Notes: generated by a model not told the origin, from the letters alone. A stretch of DNA of 64,000 nt from Clostridium sp. MD294 (GCF_000364165.2 NZ_CP097810.1:1676130-1740129); one strand, 5' to 3'. Shown: positions 1 through 8,801, counted from the first letter of the stretch. Program-made: numbers and translations.

Positions 1-395
1 CTTTATCATTTTCATTGTATTATATGATATTTGTGAATTTAAAATCAGATAGTAGTACAAAACAAATTGATGAGCAAAGAATATTAGGAAAAATAATACA
101 ACAGTTTTACAATTATAGAAAAATACCACAACAATATTTAAGCGGAAGTATACAAAAAGCACAAGAGGCGATTTCTCTACAATATTTGAATATATCACTA
201 GAAGAAAAAAACAAATTATATGCTATGTGGAATTGTTATTATGAAACTTCTTGCTTTTATAAAGTATCTCCTGTGTTTATGGATACAGAAATGATACATA
301 CTACAAAACGTGTTGTCAAAAAAGAATTTAAAATACAAACAAAACAGAAAGGAGAAAAATATGGCAATATTGGTGACAGCAGGAACAATGTGTAA
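1..395 (+). CDS. Pvc16/DUF4255-like eCIS tube or sheath cap protein, C-terminal part (cut by left edge)
   Basis: The frame is open to the left edge (codons start at base 3), so about 130 C-terminal residues are visible and the true start lies outside. The visible part resembles the Pvc16/DUF4255 N-terminal domain that caps the tail of extracellular contractile injection systems: a hydrophobic strand (YYMIFVNL), then EQRILGKIIQQFYNY (leucine-glycine turn and helix), a long strand, SLEEKNKLYAMW, and the closing YKVSPVFMDTEM strand. It ends in a lysine-rich tail and overlaps the next gene by 35 bases, which suggests translational coupling. The eCIS assignment is strengthened by the DUF4280 and AAA+ genes that follow. 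Family call from motif resemblance only. Confidence 0.6.
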   Translation, partial: LSFSLYYMIFVNLKSDSSTKQIDEQRILGKIIQQFYNYRKIPQQYLSGSIQKAQEAISLQYLNISLEEKNKLYAMWNCYYETSCFYKVSPVFMDTEMIHTTKRVVKKEFKIQTKQKGEKYGNIGDSRNNV

Positions 396-750
396 ATGTA
401 CTTTTGGCACAACACCATGCCCTATTATAGTAAATAGCCAACAAAGTGGAATAGCATCAAATAGTATTGTAGCAACGATATTTGATAACACACCTACCAA
501 TATATCTACATTTGGAATGTGTACTTCTATGACAAATCCTACAGTATCTGCAGCAACAGCAGCGGCCTTAGGTGTGTTGACACCACAACCATGTAAACCT
601 ATGGTAACAACACAGTGGACAATGGGCAGCAGTACTATATTATTTCAAAATAAACCTGCTTTGCTTCAAAATAGTCAGTTACTATGTATGTGGGGAGGAA
701 TAATACAAATTGTACAACCTCTACAGCAGACAGTACAAGCAGCACAATAG
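361..750 (+). CDS. DUF4280 PAAR-like spike-tip protein
   Basis: 129 residues. The start is the ATG at 361, preceded at six bases by AAAGGAG (348-354); the longer in-frame ATG at 310 has no ribosome site and lies inside the upstream gene. The protein has the DUF4280 pattern: an N-terminal strand ending in MCKCTFGTTPCP, then FGMCTSMTNPTVSAATAAALGV, TPQPC, and LLCMWGGIIQI. The repeated cysteines and glycines fit a PAAR-like cone that sharpens the spike of a contractile injection apparatus; such proteins accompany eCIS loci. It lies between the cap-like gene and the AAA+ ATPase in what looks like one operon. The role at the spike tip is from family knowledge, not visible directly. Confidence 0.82.
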   Translation: MAILVTAGTMCKCTFGTTPCPIIVNSQQSGIASNSIVATIFDNTPTNISTFGMCTSMTNPTVSAATAAALGVLTPQPCKPMVTTQWTMGSSTILFQNKPALLQNSQLLCMWGGIIQIVQPLQQTVQAAQ

Positions 751-762
751 GAGGAGATTTTT

Positions 763-2733
763 TTGAACGATATTATTGTGTGGTTAGAATGTTGCTTAAG
801 AAAATATATTGACAGTATAGAAACAGAAAAAACGCTTTGTGATTTAAAAAATAATTTAGCAAAACAGACAATATATTCAGAACAGCAGATTTATCAATAT
901 GCTTTTGAGCAAATAGAACGAAATCAAAATAGTTCACTTTTCTTTTTTGTTGTAATGACTTGTTTGACGCAAAATAATATACAACGTTTTGCAGCAAGCA
1001 TTGCTTTTTTACCTCAGTATAGTACAAAATATGGATATTTATTTTCAAAACTGCATGGCATCAATATGCCCTTTCCTACAATAGAAATTGTATGGCAAAT
1101 TTATAACAGTGCCATAGAAGAAATTTCTTATTGCGATTTTTTATTACAATTGTATTCTGTTACATATGAGTTGCTTTTTGAAACTGAAACACAATTACAA
1201 AAAAATGTATTTTCAGAGCAAGCACTGATATTAAAAAAAGAATTAGTTTATTTCTCATTAACAGGAATGTGGCAACAAAATAATTACGATATAAAAAATA
1301 GTGCTAAACAAGAAATATTAGCAAATAAAGAAATATGGAAGAGTATACAAAATATACAACAGCAACAACAAAATAGCATTATTGTAATAAAAGGACAAAA
1401 AGGCAGCGGCAAAAAATTTATAGCAGAACAATATGCCTATAAATATAATAATTTGTTTTTATGCTGTGAGGGAGAAAATGCAAATAAAGATACTATATTA
1501 GATATGATAACGAAAGCAATAATACATAAGGGGACAATTTGTATACAAAATTGCCATAATATAGCAAAAAATGATTTGAAAGAAATATTATTATTGTTTC
1601 AAAAATATTATTCGTTTTTTTCTGCAATATTTTTATTGACTGAAGAAGCATTTGACCTGCCTAAAACAATAATACCACAATATCATTTTGAAACAAAGCA
1701 ATTAACAAAAACAGAAAGCATACAGTTCTGGAAATATTTTTTAAAAGACGAAACTATTTCAGCAGAACAATTAAGCAATAAAATGATTATGACACAAGGA
1801 CAAATCAAACAAACAGTGTCGCTTGCAAATCAAAAAGTAATTTCAGAGAAATGTGAATATTCTCAAAAACTAATAGAACAATGTTGTATTCATATTCAAA
1901 GTAAATATTTGACAAAAAAAGCAATAAAAATGAAAACAATATTTTTATGGGAACAACTTATATTACCTGAACAGCAAAAACAACAGCTTAGACAAATTTG
2001 TAATCATGTATTATATGAACATATTGTATATGATGAATGGGGATATGATGCACTATTGCCTTATGGTAGAGGTGTTTGTATGCTTTTTGCAGGAAAATCG
2101 GGTACAGGAAAAACAATGGCAGCACAGGTAATAGGCAGGGAGTTAGGACTACAAGTATATAGAGTAGATATGTCGCAAATTGTTTCAAAATATATAGGAG
2201 AAACAGAAAAAAATATCAATACTATATTTGATGAAGCAATGAAAAGTAATGTAATATTGTTTTTTGATGAAATGGAAGCACTTTTTGGAAAAAGAACAGA
2301 TGGTAAAAGTGCTAATGATAGATATATTAATATGGAAGTAGCATTTTTGCTACAAAAAGTAGAAAATCATAAAGGAATATCTATATTAGCTACAAACCAT
2401 TTAGAACAGATAGATACTGCTTTTTTTAGAAGAATACAGTATGTTGTACACTTTCCTTTTCCTCAAGTGCAGCAAAGATATGAATTGTGGAAATCATTTG
2501 TAACAAATAAAGTACCATTAGAAAAAGATATTGACTTTCAATATTTAGCGGAACAGTTTGAAATGACAGGAGGTAGTATTAAAAATGCTATGTTGACTGC
2601 ACTTTTTTTGGCAGCAAGTCAAAAACAAAAATGCAGTATAATACATATTTTAAAGGGAATAAAACAAGAACTGCAAAAACAGGGAAAAGTACTTTTACCA
2701 TGCGATTTTGGAAAATATGAAAATTTGTTTTGA
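763..2733 (+). CDS. AAA+ ATPase of the injection-system locus (Pvc15/Afp15-like)
   Basis: 656 residues from a TTG start, with GAGGAG at 751-756. It carries two nucleotide-binding modules. The first P-loop, GQKGSGKK (residues 211-218), lacks the Thr/Ser after the lysine and has no clear acidic Walker B. The second is canonical: GKSGTGKT (444-451), VILFFDE (497-503), a sensor-like ILATNHLEQID and an arginine pair in FFRRIQ. Its position 12 bases after the DUF4280 gene supports an Afp15/Pvc15-like ATPase needed for particle assembly. The N-terminal 200 residues are helical and Gln/Asn-rich without a recognised domain. It is the last gene of the locus, since an unrelated acetyltransferase follows. 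Confidence 0.78.
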   Translation: MNDIIVWLECCLRKYIDSIETEKTLCDLKNNLAKQTIYSEQQIYQYAFEQIERNQNSSLFFFVVMTCLTQNNIQRFAASIAFLPQYSTKYGYLFSKLHGINMPFPTIEIVWQIYNSAIEEISYCDFLLQLYSVTYELLFETETQLQKNVFSEQALILKKELVYFSLTGMWQQNNYDIKNSAKQEILANKEIWKSIQNIQQQQQNSIIVIKGQKGSGKKFIAEQYAYKYNNLFLCCEGENANKDTILDMITKAIIHKGTICIQNCHNIAKNDLKEILLLFQKYYSFFSAIFLLTEEAFDLPKTIIPQYHFETKQLTKTESIQFWKYFLKDETISAEQLSNKMIMTQGQIKQTVSLANQKVISEKCEYSQKLIEQCCIHIQSKYLTKKAIKMKTIFLWEQLILPEQQKQQLRQICNHVLYEHIVYDEWGYDALLPYGRGVCMLFAGKSGTGKTMAAQVIGRELGLQVYRVDMSQIVSKYIGETEKNINTIFDEAMKSNVILFFDEMEALFGKRTDGKSANDRYINMEVAFLLQKVENHKGISILATNHLEQIDTAFFRRIQYVVHFPFPQVQQRYELWKSFVTNKVPLEKDIDFQYLAEQFEMTGGSIKNAMLTALFLAASQKQKCSIIHILKGIKQELQKQGKVLLPCDFGKYENLF

Positions 2734-2815
2734 TAAAATAGTAGAAAAATAATATATCTAGTGATACAATAGGAAAAGCCTAATCAATATGGCACAAACA
2801 AAGGAGCGAATGAAT

Positions 2816-3406
2816 ATGAATTTGGAGCAACAAAGACAACAAATATTGAGTGGTGAAATGTATAATGACTTGACAGAAGAACTGATAAAAGCCAGAAAAA
2901 ATGCAGTATTGTTAACAAATGAATATAATAACAGTTATGGTCAAAATGCAGAAAAAAGAGAACAAATATTAAAAAAACTTTTTCAGTCTGTAGGAAAAAA
3001 TGTCTATTTTGAACCAAACATGAGATGTGAATTTGGATATAACATTAGCATAGGAAATCATTTTTATGCTAATTTTGATTGTGTAATGTTAGATGGTGGA
3101 GGTATTGAAATAGGAAACAATGTTTTGTTTGGCCCTAGAGTAGGAATATATACATCAAACCATGCTATTAATGCACAAGAACGTATAGCAGGAGGGTGTT
3201 ACGCAAAAAAGGTGAAAATAGGAAATGCAGTTTGGATTGGTGGAGGAGTACAAATTAATCAAGGAGTCACAATAGGAGATAATACAATTATTGCTTCTGG
3301 AAGTGTTGTAACAAAGAGTATTCCAGAAAATGTTATAGCAGGGGGTGTGCCTTGCAAAGTCATCAGAAAAATTACAGAGGCAGATAAAACGGGTTTTAGA
3401 GCATAA
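2816..3406 (+). CDS. Maltose/galactoside O-acetyltransferase family (hexapeptide repeat)
   Basis: 196 residues from the ATG at 2816. AGGAG at 2802-2806 sits nine bases upstream; ATGs at 2810 and 2789 are in frame but poorly spaced. An N-terminal helical maltose-acetyltransferase segment (LSGEMYNDLTEELIKAR) precedes left-handed beta-helix hexapeptides (IGNHFYANF, IGNNVLFGP, IGNAVWIGGG, IGDNTIIASGS). The catalytic histidine is in TSNHAIN. These cytoplasmic trimers transfer acetyl from acetyl-CoA to sugars or xenobiotics; the acceptor cannot be told from sequence. It is separated from the injection-system genes by about 80 bases and precedes feoA by 13 bases, so it may share a transcript with feoAB. 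Confidence 0.85.
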   Translation: MNLEQQRQQILSGEMYNDLTEELIKARKNAVLLTNEYNNSYGQNAEKREQILKKLFQSVGKNVYFEPNMRCEFGYNISIGNHFYANFDCVMLDGGGIEIGNNVLFGPRVGIYTSNHAINAQERIAGGCYAKKVKIGNAVWIGGGVQINQGVTIGDNTIIASGSVVTKSIPENVIAGGVPCKVIRKITEADKTGFRA

Positions 3407-3419
3407 AAGAGGGAATAAC

Positions 3420-3653
3420 ATGACATTAAATAATGGAGAAAAAAATGCTACTTATATTGTAGAAAAATTAGATTTGCCATTACATATAGAAAAAAGGCTA
3501 GAGGCGTTAGGTATGTTGGCAGGTACAAAAGTAGAAGTATTAAACAATAAAAGCGGCGGAACACTCATTATAAAAGTAAGGGGTACACGTTTTGCAATAG
3601 GAAAAGGAATATCAAAAAACATTGAAGTAAGGAGGGCTTGGTATGGCACATGA
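3420..3653 (+). CDS. feoA: Ferrous iron transport protein A (SH3-like)
   Basis: 77 residues from the ATG at 3420 (AGAGGGA just upstream), rather than a longer frame reaching into the acetyltransferase. The pattern LPLHIEKRLEALGMLAGTKV, NNKSGGTLIIKVRG, FAIGKGISKNIEVR is the FeoA SH3-like domain, thought to modulate the FeoB permease at the cytoplasmic face. It overlaps feoB by 11 bases, consistent with translational coupling. No FeoC gene follows feoB. Confidence 0.9.
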   Translation: MTLNNGEKNATYIVEKLDLPLHIEKRLEALGMLAGTKVEVLNNKSGGTLIIKVRGTRFAIGKGISKNIEVRRAWYGT

Positions 3654-5670
3654 TATTACAATAGGCTTTATAGGCAATCCGAACTGTGGAAAAACAACAC
3701 TTTTTAATGTTTATACAGGAGCAAATTTAAAAGTTGCAAACTGGCCAGGTGTTACAGTAGAGAAAGTAGAAGGAACACTAAAACAACACGATTTAAATAT
3801 ACGTTTAGTCGATTTACCAGGAACATATAGTTTAACTTCTTATACTATGGAAGAAAAAGTTTCTCGCCAATTTATACTAAGTGATGAAGTAGATATGATT
3901 ATTGATGTGGTAGATGCTTCTTCACTAGAAAGAAATTTATATTTAACATTGCAGCTTTTGGAATTAGGAAAACCTGTTGTTGTAGCATTAAATATGATGG
4001 ATATTGTAGAAAAAAGAGGTATGGAAATAGATATGCACAGACTACCTGAAATGTTGGGTGTGCCTGTAGTACCTGTTTCTGCAAGAACACGAAAAGGTAT
4101 TAATACTTTGATGCATGCTGCAGCACATCACTATGATAAAAAAGAACCTGAAATGTTGATACATAATCATGCAGGGGGAGAAAAACACCAAAAATATGCT
4201 ATGGTATATAGTGATGATATAGAACAAAAAATTGACTGTATTATAGAAGAATTGCAAAAAGAGCATACAGAATTAGAAAATAAAAGATGGTACGCATTAA
4301 AGTTGTTGGAGCAAGACCAAGAAATTACAGAAAAATATAGAGTAAATTTACCAGATATTATTGACCGTAGTTATGAGTCTGATATTATAAATGAAAAATA
4401 TGATTTTATAGAGGAAATTATAGCAGAAGTACTATTTCATAAAGAAGAAAGAGCTGCATTTACAGATAAAATAGACCAATTTTTAACACATAGAATAGCA
4501 AGTATTCCTATTTTTTTAGCTGTTATGGCTTGTGTATTTTTTTTGACATTTACAGTAGGAGATTGGTTAAAAGGATATTTTGAGTTGCTGATAGAATGGA
4601 TAAGTACAGGAGCAACTACAGCTTTGCAATTGGTTTCTGTAAGTCCTCCTATTATTTCGTTATTGGTAGATGGTATTATTGCAGGAGTAGGAGGCATATT
4701 AACATTTTTACCTAATATATTTATATTATTTTTGGCATTAGCATTTTTGGAAGACAGCGGATATATGTCACGTGTTGCTTATGTTATGGATAGTATTATG
4801 GGAAAGTTAGGACTTTCTGGTAGAGCATTTATTCCTATGATATTAGGTTTTGGCTGTTCAGTGCCTGCAATAATGGCATCTAGGGCATTAGAACAAAAAA
4901 GCGATAGATATAAAATTATGTTAGTAACTCCTTTTATGTCGTGTAGTGCAAGGCTTCCTATATATATATTGTTTTCTAGTATGTTTTTTGGAAAATATGC
5001 CATGATGGCAGCATATTCTATGTATGTGATAGGAATTATTGTAGCATTAATAGCATTATTTTTTATGAATATGAAACAAAACAAAGAATTGAAAAATGAT
5101 TTACTCATAGAATTGCCAGAATATAAAATGCCAAGTATTAGAACAGTTTGGATATATGTGTGGGAAAAAGTAAAAGATTATTTAACAAAAGCAGGTACTA
5201 CGATATTTATAGCATCTATTATTATGTGGTTTTTGTTAAACTTTGGTATAGAAGGATATTCTACAGATATGACAAACAGTTTCGGTGCAGTAATAGGACA
5301 TTTGCTAGAGCCATTTTTTGCTCCTATAGGATTGGGGTATTGGCAAATCGCAGTAGCATTGATAGCAGGTATTTCAGCAAAAGAAGTTGTAGTGTCAAGT
5401 TGTGCTGTGTTGTTTGCTGTGCCAAATGTCAATTCAGAAATGGGTATGACACAATTAGCTGCAATACTAAGCGGTATGGGATTTGGTATATTAAATGCGT
5501 ATTGTCTTATGGTATTTTGTTTATTATATGTACCTTGTGCTGCAACTATTGCAACAATTAAAAGAGAGTCTAACAGTTGGAAATGGACAGGCATTTCTGT
5601 ATTATTTCAAATTGCAGTAGCATGGTGTGTAACATTTGTGATATATCATTTGGGAAATTTACTATTATAA
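3643..5670 (+). CDS. feoB: Ferrous iron transporter B (GTPase-permease)
   Basis: 675 residues, normal for FeoB. The N-terminal G domain shows G1 GNPNCGKT (11-18), G3 DLPG (57-60) and G4 NMMD, followed by the helical regulatory domain (about 170-270) and a polytopic membrane domain with the two gate motifs (GCSVPAIMASRALE and CSARLPIYILF). It takes up Fe(II) across the inner membrane under anoxic conditions, which fits an anaerobe. The start ATG at 3643 has GGAGGG upstream inside feoA. A strong terminator follows. Confidence 0.97.
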   Translation: MAHDITIGFIGNPNCGKTTLFNVYTGANLKVANWPGVTVEKVEGTLKQHDLNIRLVDLPGTYSLTSYTMEEKVSRQFILSDEVDMIIDVVDASSLERNLYLTLQLLELGKPVVVALNMMDIVEKRGMEIDMHRLPEMLGVPVVPVSARTRKGINTLMHAAAHHYDKKEPEMLIHNHAGGEKHQKYAMVYSDDIEQKIDCIIEELQKEHTELENKRWYALKLLEQDQEITEKYRVNLPDIIDRSYESDIINEKYDFIEEIIAEVLFHKEERAAFTDKIDQFLTHRIASIPIFLAVMACVFFLTFTVGDWLKGYFELLIEWISTGATTALQLVSVSPPIISLLVDGIIAGVGGILTFLPNIFILFLALAFLEDSGYMSRVAYVMDSIMGKLGLSGRAFIPMILGFGCSVPAIMASRALEQKSDRYKIMLVTPFMSCSARLPIYILFSSMFFGKYAMMAAYSMYVIGIIVALIALFFMNMKQNKELKNDLLIELPEYKMPSIRTVWIYVWEKVKDYLTKAGTTIFIASIIMWFLLNFGIEGYSTDMTNSFGAVIGHLLEPFFAPIGLGYWQIAVALIAGISAKEVVVSSCAVLFAVPNVNSEMGMTQLAAILSGMGFGILNAYCLMVFCLLYVPCAATIATIKRESNSWKWTGISVLFQIAVAWCVTFVIYHLGNLLL

Positions 5671-5675
5671 TAATA

Positions 5676-5710
5676 AAAACTGCTTTACAATATTGTAAAG
5701 CAGTTTTTTT
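5676..5710 (+). terminator. Intrinsic terminator after feoB
   Basis: A perfect palindrome with 16-base arms (5676-5691 and 5692-5707, arm AAAACTGCTTTACAAT) runs into seven or more T residues. It ends the feoAB transcript. Confidence 0.9.
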
Positions 5711-5728
5711 GTTGATTTGGTAAAAATA

Positions 5729-5757
5729 TTGACATTTTATAAAATTTGGTATATAGT
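5729..5757 (+). promoter_or_regulatory. Sigma-A promoter of the nucleoside/ribose operon
   Basis: TTGACA at 5729-5734, a 17-base spacer and TATAGT at 5752-5757. Transcription should start near 5764, about 60 bases before the LacI-kinase gene. It is the only good promoter seen for the genes up to about 15.6 kb. Confidence 0.75.
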
Positions 5758-5770
5758 AATATTATATAAG

Positions 5771-5793
5771 AAACTGTTTTAGTAAAACAGTTT
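5771..5793. promoter_or_regulatory. Inverted repeat just downstream of the promoter, candidate operator
   Basis: Ten-base perfect arms (AAACTGTTTT and AAAACAGTTT) around a three-base centre. The site lies about +7 to +29 from the predicted transcription start, a typical repressor roadblock position. The first gene of the operon is a LacI-type regulator, so autoregulation is inferred. As RNA it could also form a hairpin, but no T-run follows. Confidence 0.5.
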
Positions 5794-5825
5794 TATTAAC
5801 ATATTTTTCAGAAAGGAGTCTTTTC

Positions 5826-7793
5826 ATGACAATAAAGGATATTGCAAATTTGGCTCAAGTTTCTGTTAGTACTGTTTCTAAAATATTAAATAATAAAGAT
5901 TGTGCCATCAGTGAAGAAACCAAAAAAAGAGTATTAGAAATTGCAAAACAATATCAATATATGCCTTATTCTAAAATACGTCAAATTGCTGTAGGTTCTT
6001 GTGGTTATACATTTGCATTGATATTGCCAGAAGATTTACAGTATAAACAAGAATTGATTGTAAGCATAGAAAAAAATGCTGTTAAAAATGGCTATAATAT
6101 TATGGTTTATTTTACAAAAACACTTTCAGATGAAATCAAATATATACAAATACTTTCAGGTAAAAATATCGATGCAATATTATTGTACCCTATAGCAGAA
6201 GAAAAAGAAAGTATACAAATGCTGCAAAAACAAAAAATAGCTTATTTACTTTTAAAAAAACAAAAAGATTTGCCTCAGACAATGCAGGTATATGGAGATT
6301 ATATTACAGCAACTTATTTAGCAACGAAACATTTAATACAATATGGACATAGAAAAATAGGATTGTTGTTGTATGAAAACCGTCATAGCAATGAATGCAA
6401 AGAGGGGTATATGCAGGCATTGTTTGAGGCGGATATACTATTTGAAACAGGGAATGTATTTATAGGACAAGACGAAGTAGAAACAGGAAGAATAGGAGCA
6501 CATCAGCTAATCAATCGTAATTTGTCTGCTGTTGTATGTGAAAATGAAGTCATAGCTTGCGGCACTTATGCTGCTTGCGAAAGACATGCTACAACAATAC
6601 CGAAAGATATGTCAATTGTGTGTGTTCATACTATGGGATTTTATAAAACATTATATCCTAAATTAGACTACGTAGCATTAAACTGGGAGGAAGTAGGCAG
6701 ACAGGCAATAGAAATGCTTTTACAAAAAATAGAAGGAAAAAAAGAATTTGTTCGCTTTAGAAGAAGTATTCTTCCTACATTGATAGAAGGAGAAAGTGTT
6801 ACAAATCCCTTTGAAAAAATACATGGCTCTTATCAAAAAATTATAGTAGTAGGTAGTATGAATATAGATAATATCATTAATGTAGAAAAATTGCCTACAG
6901 ATGGAGAAACATTACTTTCAAATCATCTTGCAATACTGCCAGGAGGAAAAGGACTAAATCAAGCAACAGCAACAGGAAAATTAGGAGGACTTGTGTATGC
7001 AGTAGGTAGTTTAGGCAATGATGCAGATGGAAAAAAACTATATCATTGTCTTGTGCAAAATGGTGTAAAAACAGAAGGTGTTTATTTTAGTACAACACTT
7101 TCTACTGGAAAAGCATACATCAATGTAGCAAAAGATGGAGAAAGTACTATTGTAGTATATCAAGGAGCAAATAGAGAACTAGACACTTATCAAATAAGAC
7201 AACATCAAAAACTGTTTCAAGAAGCACATTATTGTTTGCTATCATTAGAAATACCACAAAAAACTGCAATTTATACTATTAAAATGTGTCATGAAACAAA
7301 TGTTATAGTACTTGTCAAACCAGCAACAATAGAAACATTGCAATATGATATTATGCAATATATAGACTATTTAATACCAAATGAAAAAGAACTACATAAG
7401 ATTGTACAAGGAGAGGAGAGCATAGAACAAAAAGCAGCATTTTTAATAGAAAAAGGAGTAAAAAATGTTATTGTAACATTGGGAAATAAAGGCTGTTATT
7501 TTAGAAATAAACAATATAGTATTTATTTTGATGCCGCACCATTTGAGCCACAAGATACTACAGGTGCAGCAGACGCTTTTATTAGTGCATTTGCCGTAGC
7601 AAAAAGTGAAGGAAAAGATATGATAAGTGCTATTGTTTTTGCAACATATGCTGCTGGTATAAGTATTGCAAGATTGGGAGCACAACCTTCTATGCCAGAT
7701 AGAATTACAATGGATTTATATCAAAAAGAAATTATTGAAATGATAGAAGAGGTTAAAAAGAGAGTAAGTAAAGAGGTTGCAATGCTTATGTAA
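5826..7793 (+). CDS. LacI-family regulator fused to a PfkB/ribokinase domain
   Basis: 655 residues. Residues 1-55 are a LacI helix-turn-helix (TIKDIANLAQVSVSTVSKIL, then the SEETKKRVLEIAKQYQY hinge region). Residues 60-320 are a periplasmic-binding-protein-like sensor (TYLATKHLIQYGHRKIGLL, SIVCVHTM). Residues 338-640 are a complete PfkB kinase fold: VVGSMNIDNIINV, GGKGLNQA, and the substrate/anion-hole motif DTTGAADAF (577-585) with the catalytic Asp at 583. The usual Gly before that Asp is Ala, so kinase activity may be altered. The protein may sense and phosphorylate the sugar whose transporter it controls. GAAAGGAG precedes the ATG. Fusion seen directly; ligand unknown. Confidence 0.9.
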   Translation: MTIKDIANLAQVSVSTVSKILNNKDCAISEETKKRVLEIAKQYQYMPYSKIRQIAVGSCGYTFALILPEDLQYKQELIVSIEKNAVKNGYNIMVYFTKTLSDEIKYIQILSGKNIDAILLYPIAEEKESIQMLQKQKIAYLLLKKQKDLPQTMQVYGDYITATYLATKHLIQYGHRKIGLLLYENRHSNECKEGYMQALFEADILFETGNVFIGQDEVETGRIGAHQLINRNLSAVVCENEVIACGTYAACERHATTIPKDMSIVCVHTMGFYKTLYPKLDYVALNWEEVGRQAIEMLLQKIEGKKEFVRFRRSILPTLIEGESVTNPFEKIHGSYQKIIVVGSMNIDNIINVEKLPTDGETLLSNHLAILPGGKGLNQATATGKLGGLVYAVGSLGNDADGKKLYHCLVQNGVKTEGVYFSTTLSTGKAYINVAKDGESTIVVYQGANRELDTYQIRQHQKLFQEAHYCLLSLEIPQKTAIYTIKMCHETNVIVLVKPATIETLQYDIMQYIDYLIPNEKELHKIVQGEESIEQKAAFLIEKGVKNVIVTLGNKGCYFRNKQYSIYFDAAPFEPQDTTGAADAFISAFAVAKSEGKDMISAIVFATYAAGISIARLGAQPSMPDRITMDLYQKEIIEMIEEVKKRVSKEVAMLM

Positions 7794-7822
7794 GCATATA
7801 ACGAAAAGAGGAGGGCAACAAA

Positions 7823-8731
7823 ATGGGAAATTTGTTAGTAATAGGAAGTTTAAACATGGATATGGTAATAAATGTTTCTCAAATGCCGAAAAAAGGAGAA
7901 ACAATATTAGCAAAAGAAATTAACTATATACCTGGAGGAAAAGGAGCAAATCAAGCTTATGCCATGGCAAAATTGGGAGCAGAAGTAGCAATGATAGGTT
8001 GCGTAGGAGCAGACCAAAATGGCATGAAACTATTACAAAATTTACAATCTGTAAAAGTAGATACAAAAGGAATACAAATTTTTAAAAATGAGCCTACAGG
8101 TATAGCAGTGATAGCAGTAGAAGAAACAGGAGAAAACAGTATTATTGTGGTATCTGGAGCAAATTTTATGCTAAAAAAACAATGGATTATGCAAATGCAA
8201 GAATATATTGATAAATGTGATGTTGTAATAGCACAGTTGGAAACACCTATTGAAAGTGTTTGTGCTGTAGCGGAATTAGCAAAACAAAAAGGAAAAATGA
8301 TGCTTTTAGACCCAGCACCAGCTATAAAAGATTTACCAAAAACTCTTTTTCAAAATGTTTCCATTATAAAGCCAAATGAAACAGAACTGCAAATATTAAC
8401 ACAAAGACCAACAACAACAGAGCAAGAAATAGTAGAAGCAGCAAAAACACTTTTACAAAAAGGAGTAGAAAAAGTTGTTGTAACATTAGGTGAAAAAGGT
8501 GCTATACTTGTGACAGAAAAGGGACACACTGTTTTTGCTTCTAAAAAAGTAAAAGCAATAGATACAACTGCAGCAGGAGATGCTTTTACAGCAGGATTAG
8601 CATTAAAATTATCAGAAGGTTGTAGTTGTGAGCAAGCAATAGAATTTGCAATAAAAGTATCTTCTATTGTAGTAACAAGAAAAGGAGCACAAACATCAAT
8701 ACCAAGTTATGAAGAGGTAATGAAAGTATAA
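7823..8731 (+). CDS. rbsK: Ribokinase (PfkB family)
   Basis: 302 residues, the usual ribokinase length, starting at ATG 7823 after GAGGAGGG. The motifs match ribokinase: IGSLNMDMVINV, PGGKGANQA, LLDPAP, KPNETEL and the anion hole/catalytic DTTAAGD (247-253). It phosphorylates ribose, or a related pentose or nucleoside, at the 5-hydroxyl in the cytoplasm. It follows the LacI-kinase fusion by 29 bases and is clearly homologous to the kinase half of that protein, so the operon encodes two related kinases. The standalone copy keeps the canonical AAGD motif. Nucleoside kinase activity instead of ribokinase is possible given the BMP transporter next door. Confidence 0.85.
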   Translation: MGNLLVIGSLNMDMVINVSQMPKKGETILAKEINYIPGGKGANQAYAMAKLGAEVAMIGCVGADQNGMKLLQNLQSVKVDTKGIQIFKNEPTGIAVIAVEETGENSIIVVSGANFMLKKQWIMQMQEYIDKCDVVIAQLETPIESVCAVAELAKQKGKMMLLDPAPAIKDLPKTLFQNVSIIKPNETELQILTQRPTTTEQEIVEAAKTLLQKGVEKVVVTLGEKGAILVTEKGHTVFASKKVKAIDTTAAGDAFTAGLALKLSEGCSCEQAIEFAIKVSSIVVTRKGAQTSIPSYEEVMKV

Positions 8732-8735
8732 AATA

Positions 8736-8773
8736 ATTGCTGTATTGTCTGTAATATAAAATAATGCAGTAAT
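8736..8773 (+). terminator. Stem-loop between rbsK and the BMP gene
   Basis: Eleven-base arms (8736-8746 and 8763-8773) pair with two G-U wobbles, followed by a short ATTTTC. This is a weak terminator or mRNA-processing hairpin, likely giving different transcript levels for the kinases and the binding protein. Confidence 0.4.
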
Positions 8774-8801
8774 ATTTTCAATAAAAAAGGAGTGTATAAA
8801 A

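Noticed and set aside
310..360. Longer start for the DUF4280 gene
   Set aside because: Lies inside the cap-like gene and has no ribosome site; ATG 361 has AAAGGAG at six bases.
5148..5561. 137-codon open frame on the plus strand inside feoB
   Set aside because: Cysteine- and tyrosine-rich shadow of a membrane protein gene in another frame; no ribosome site.
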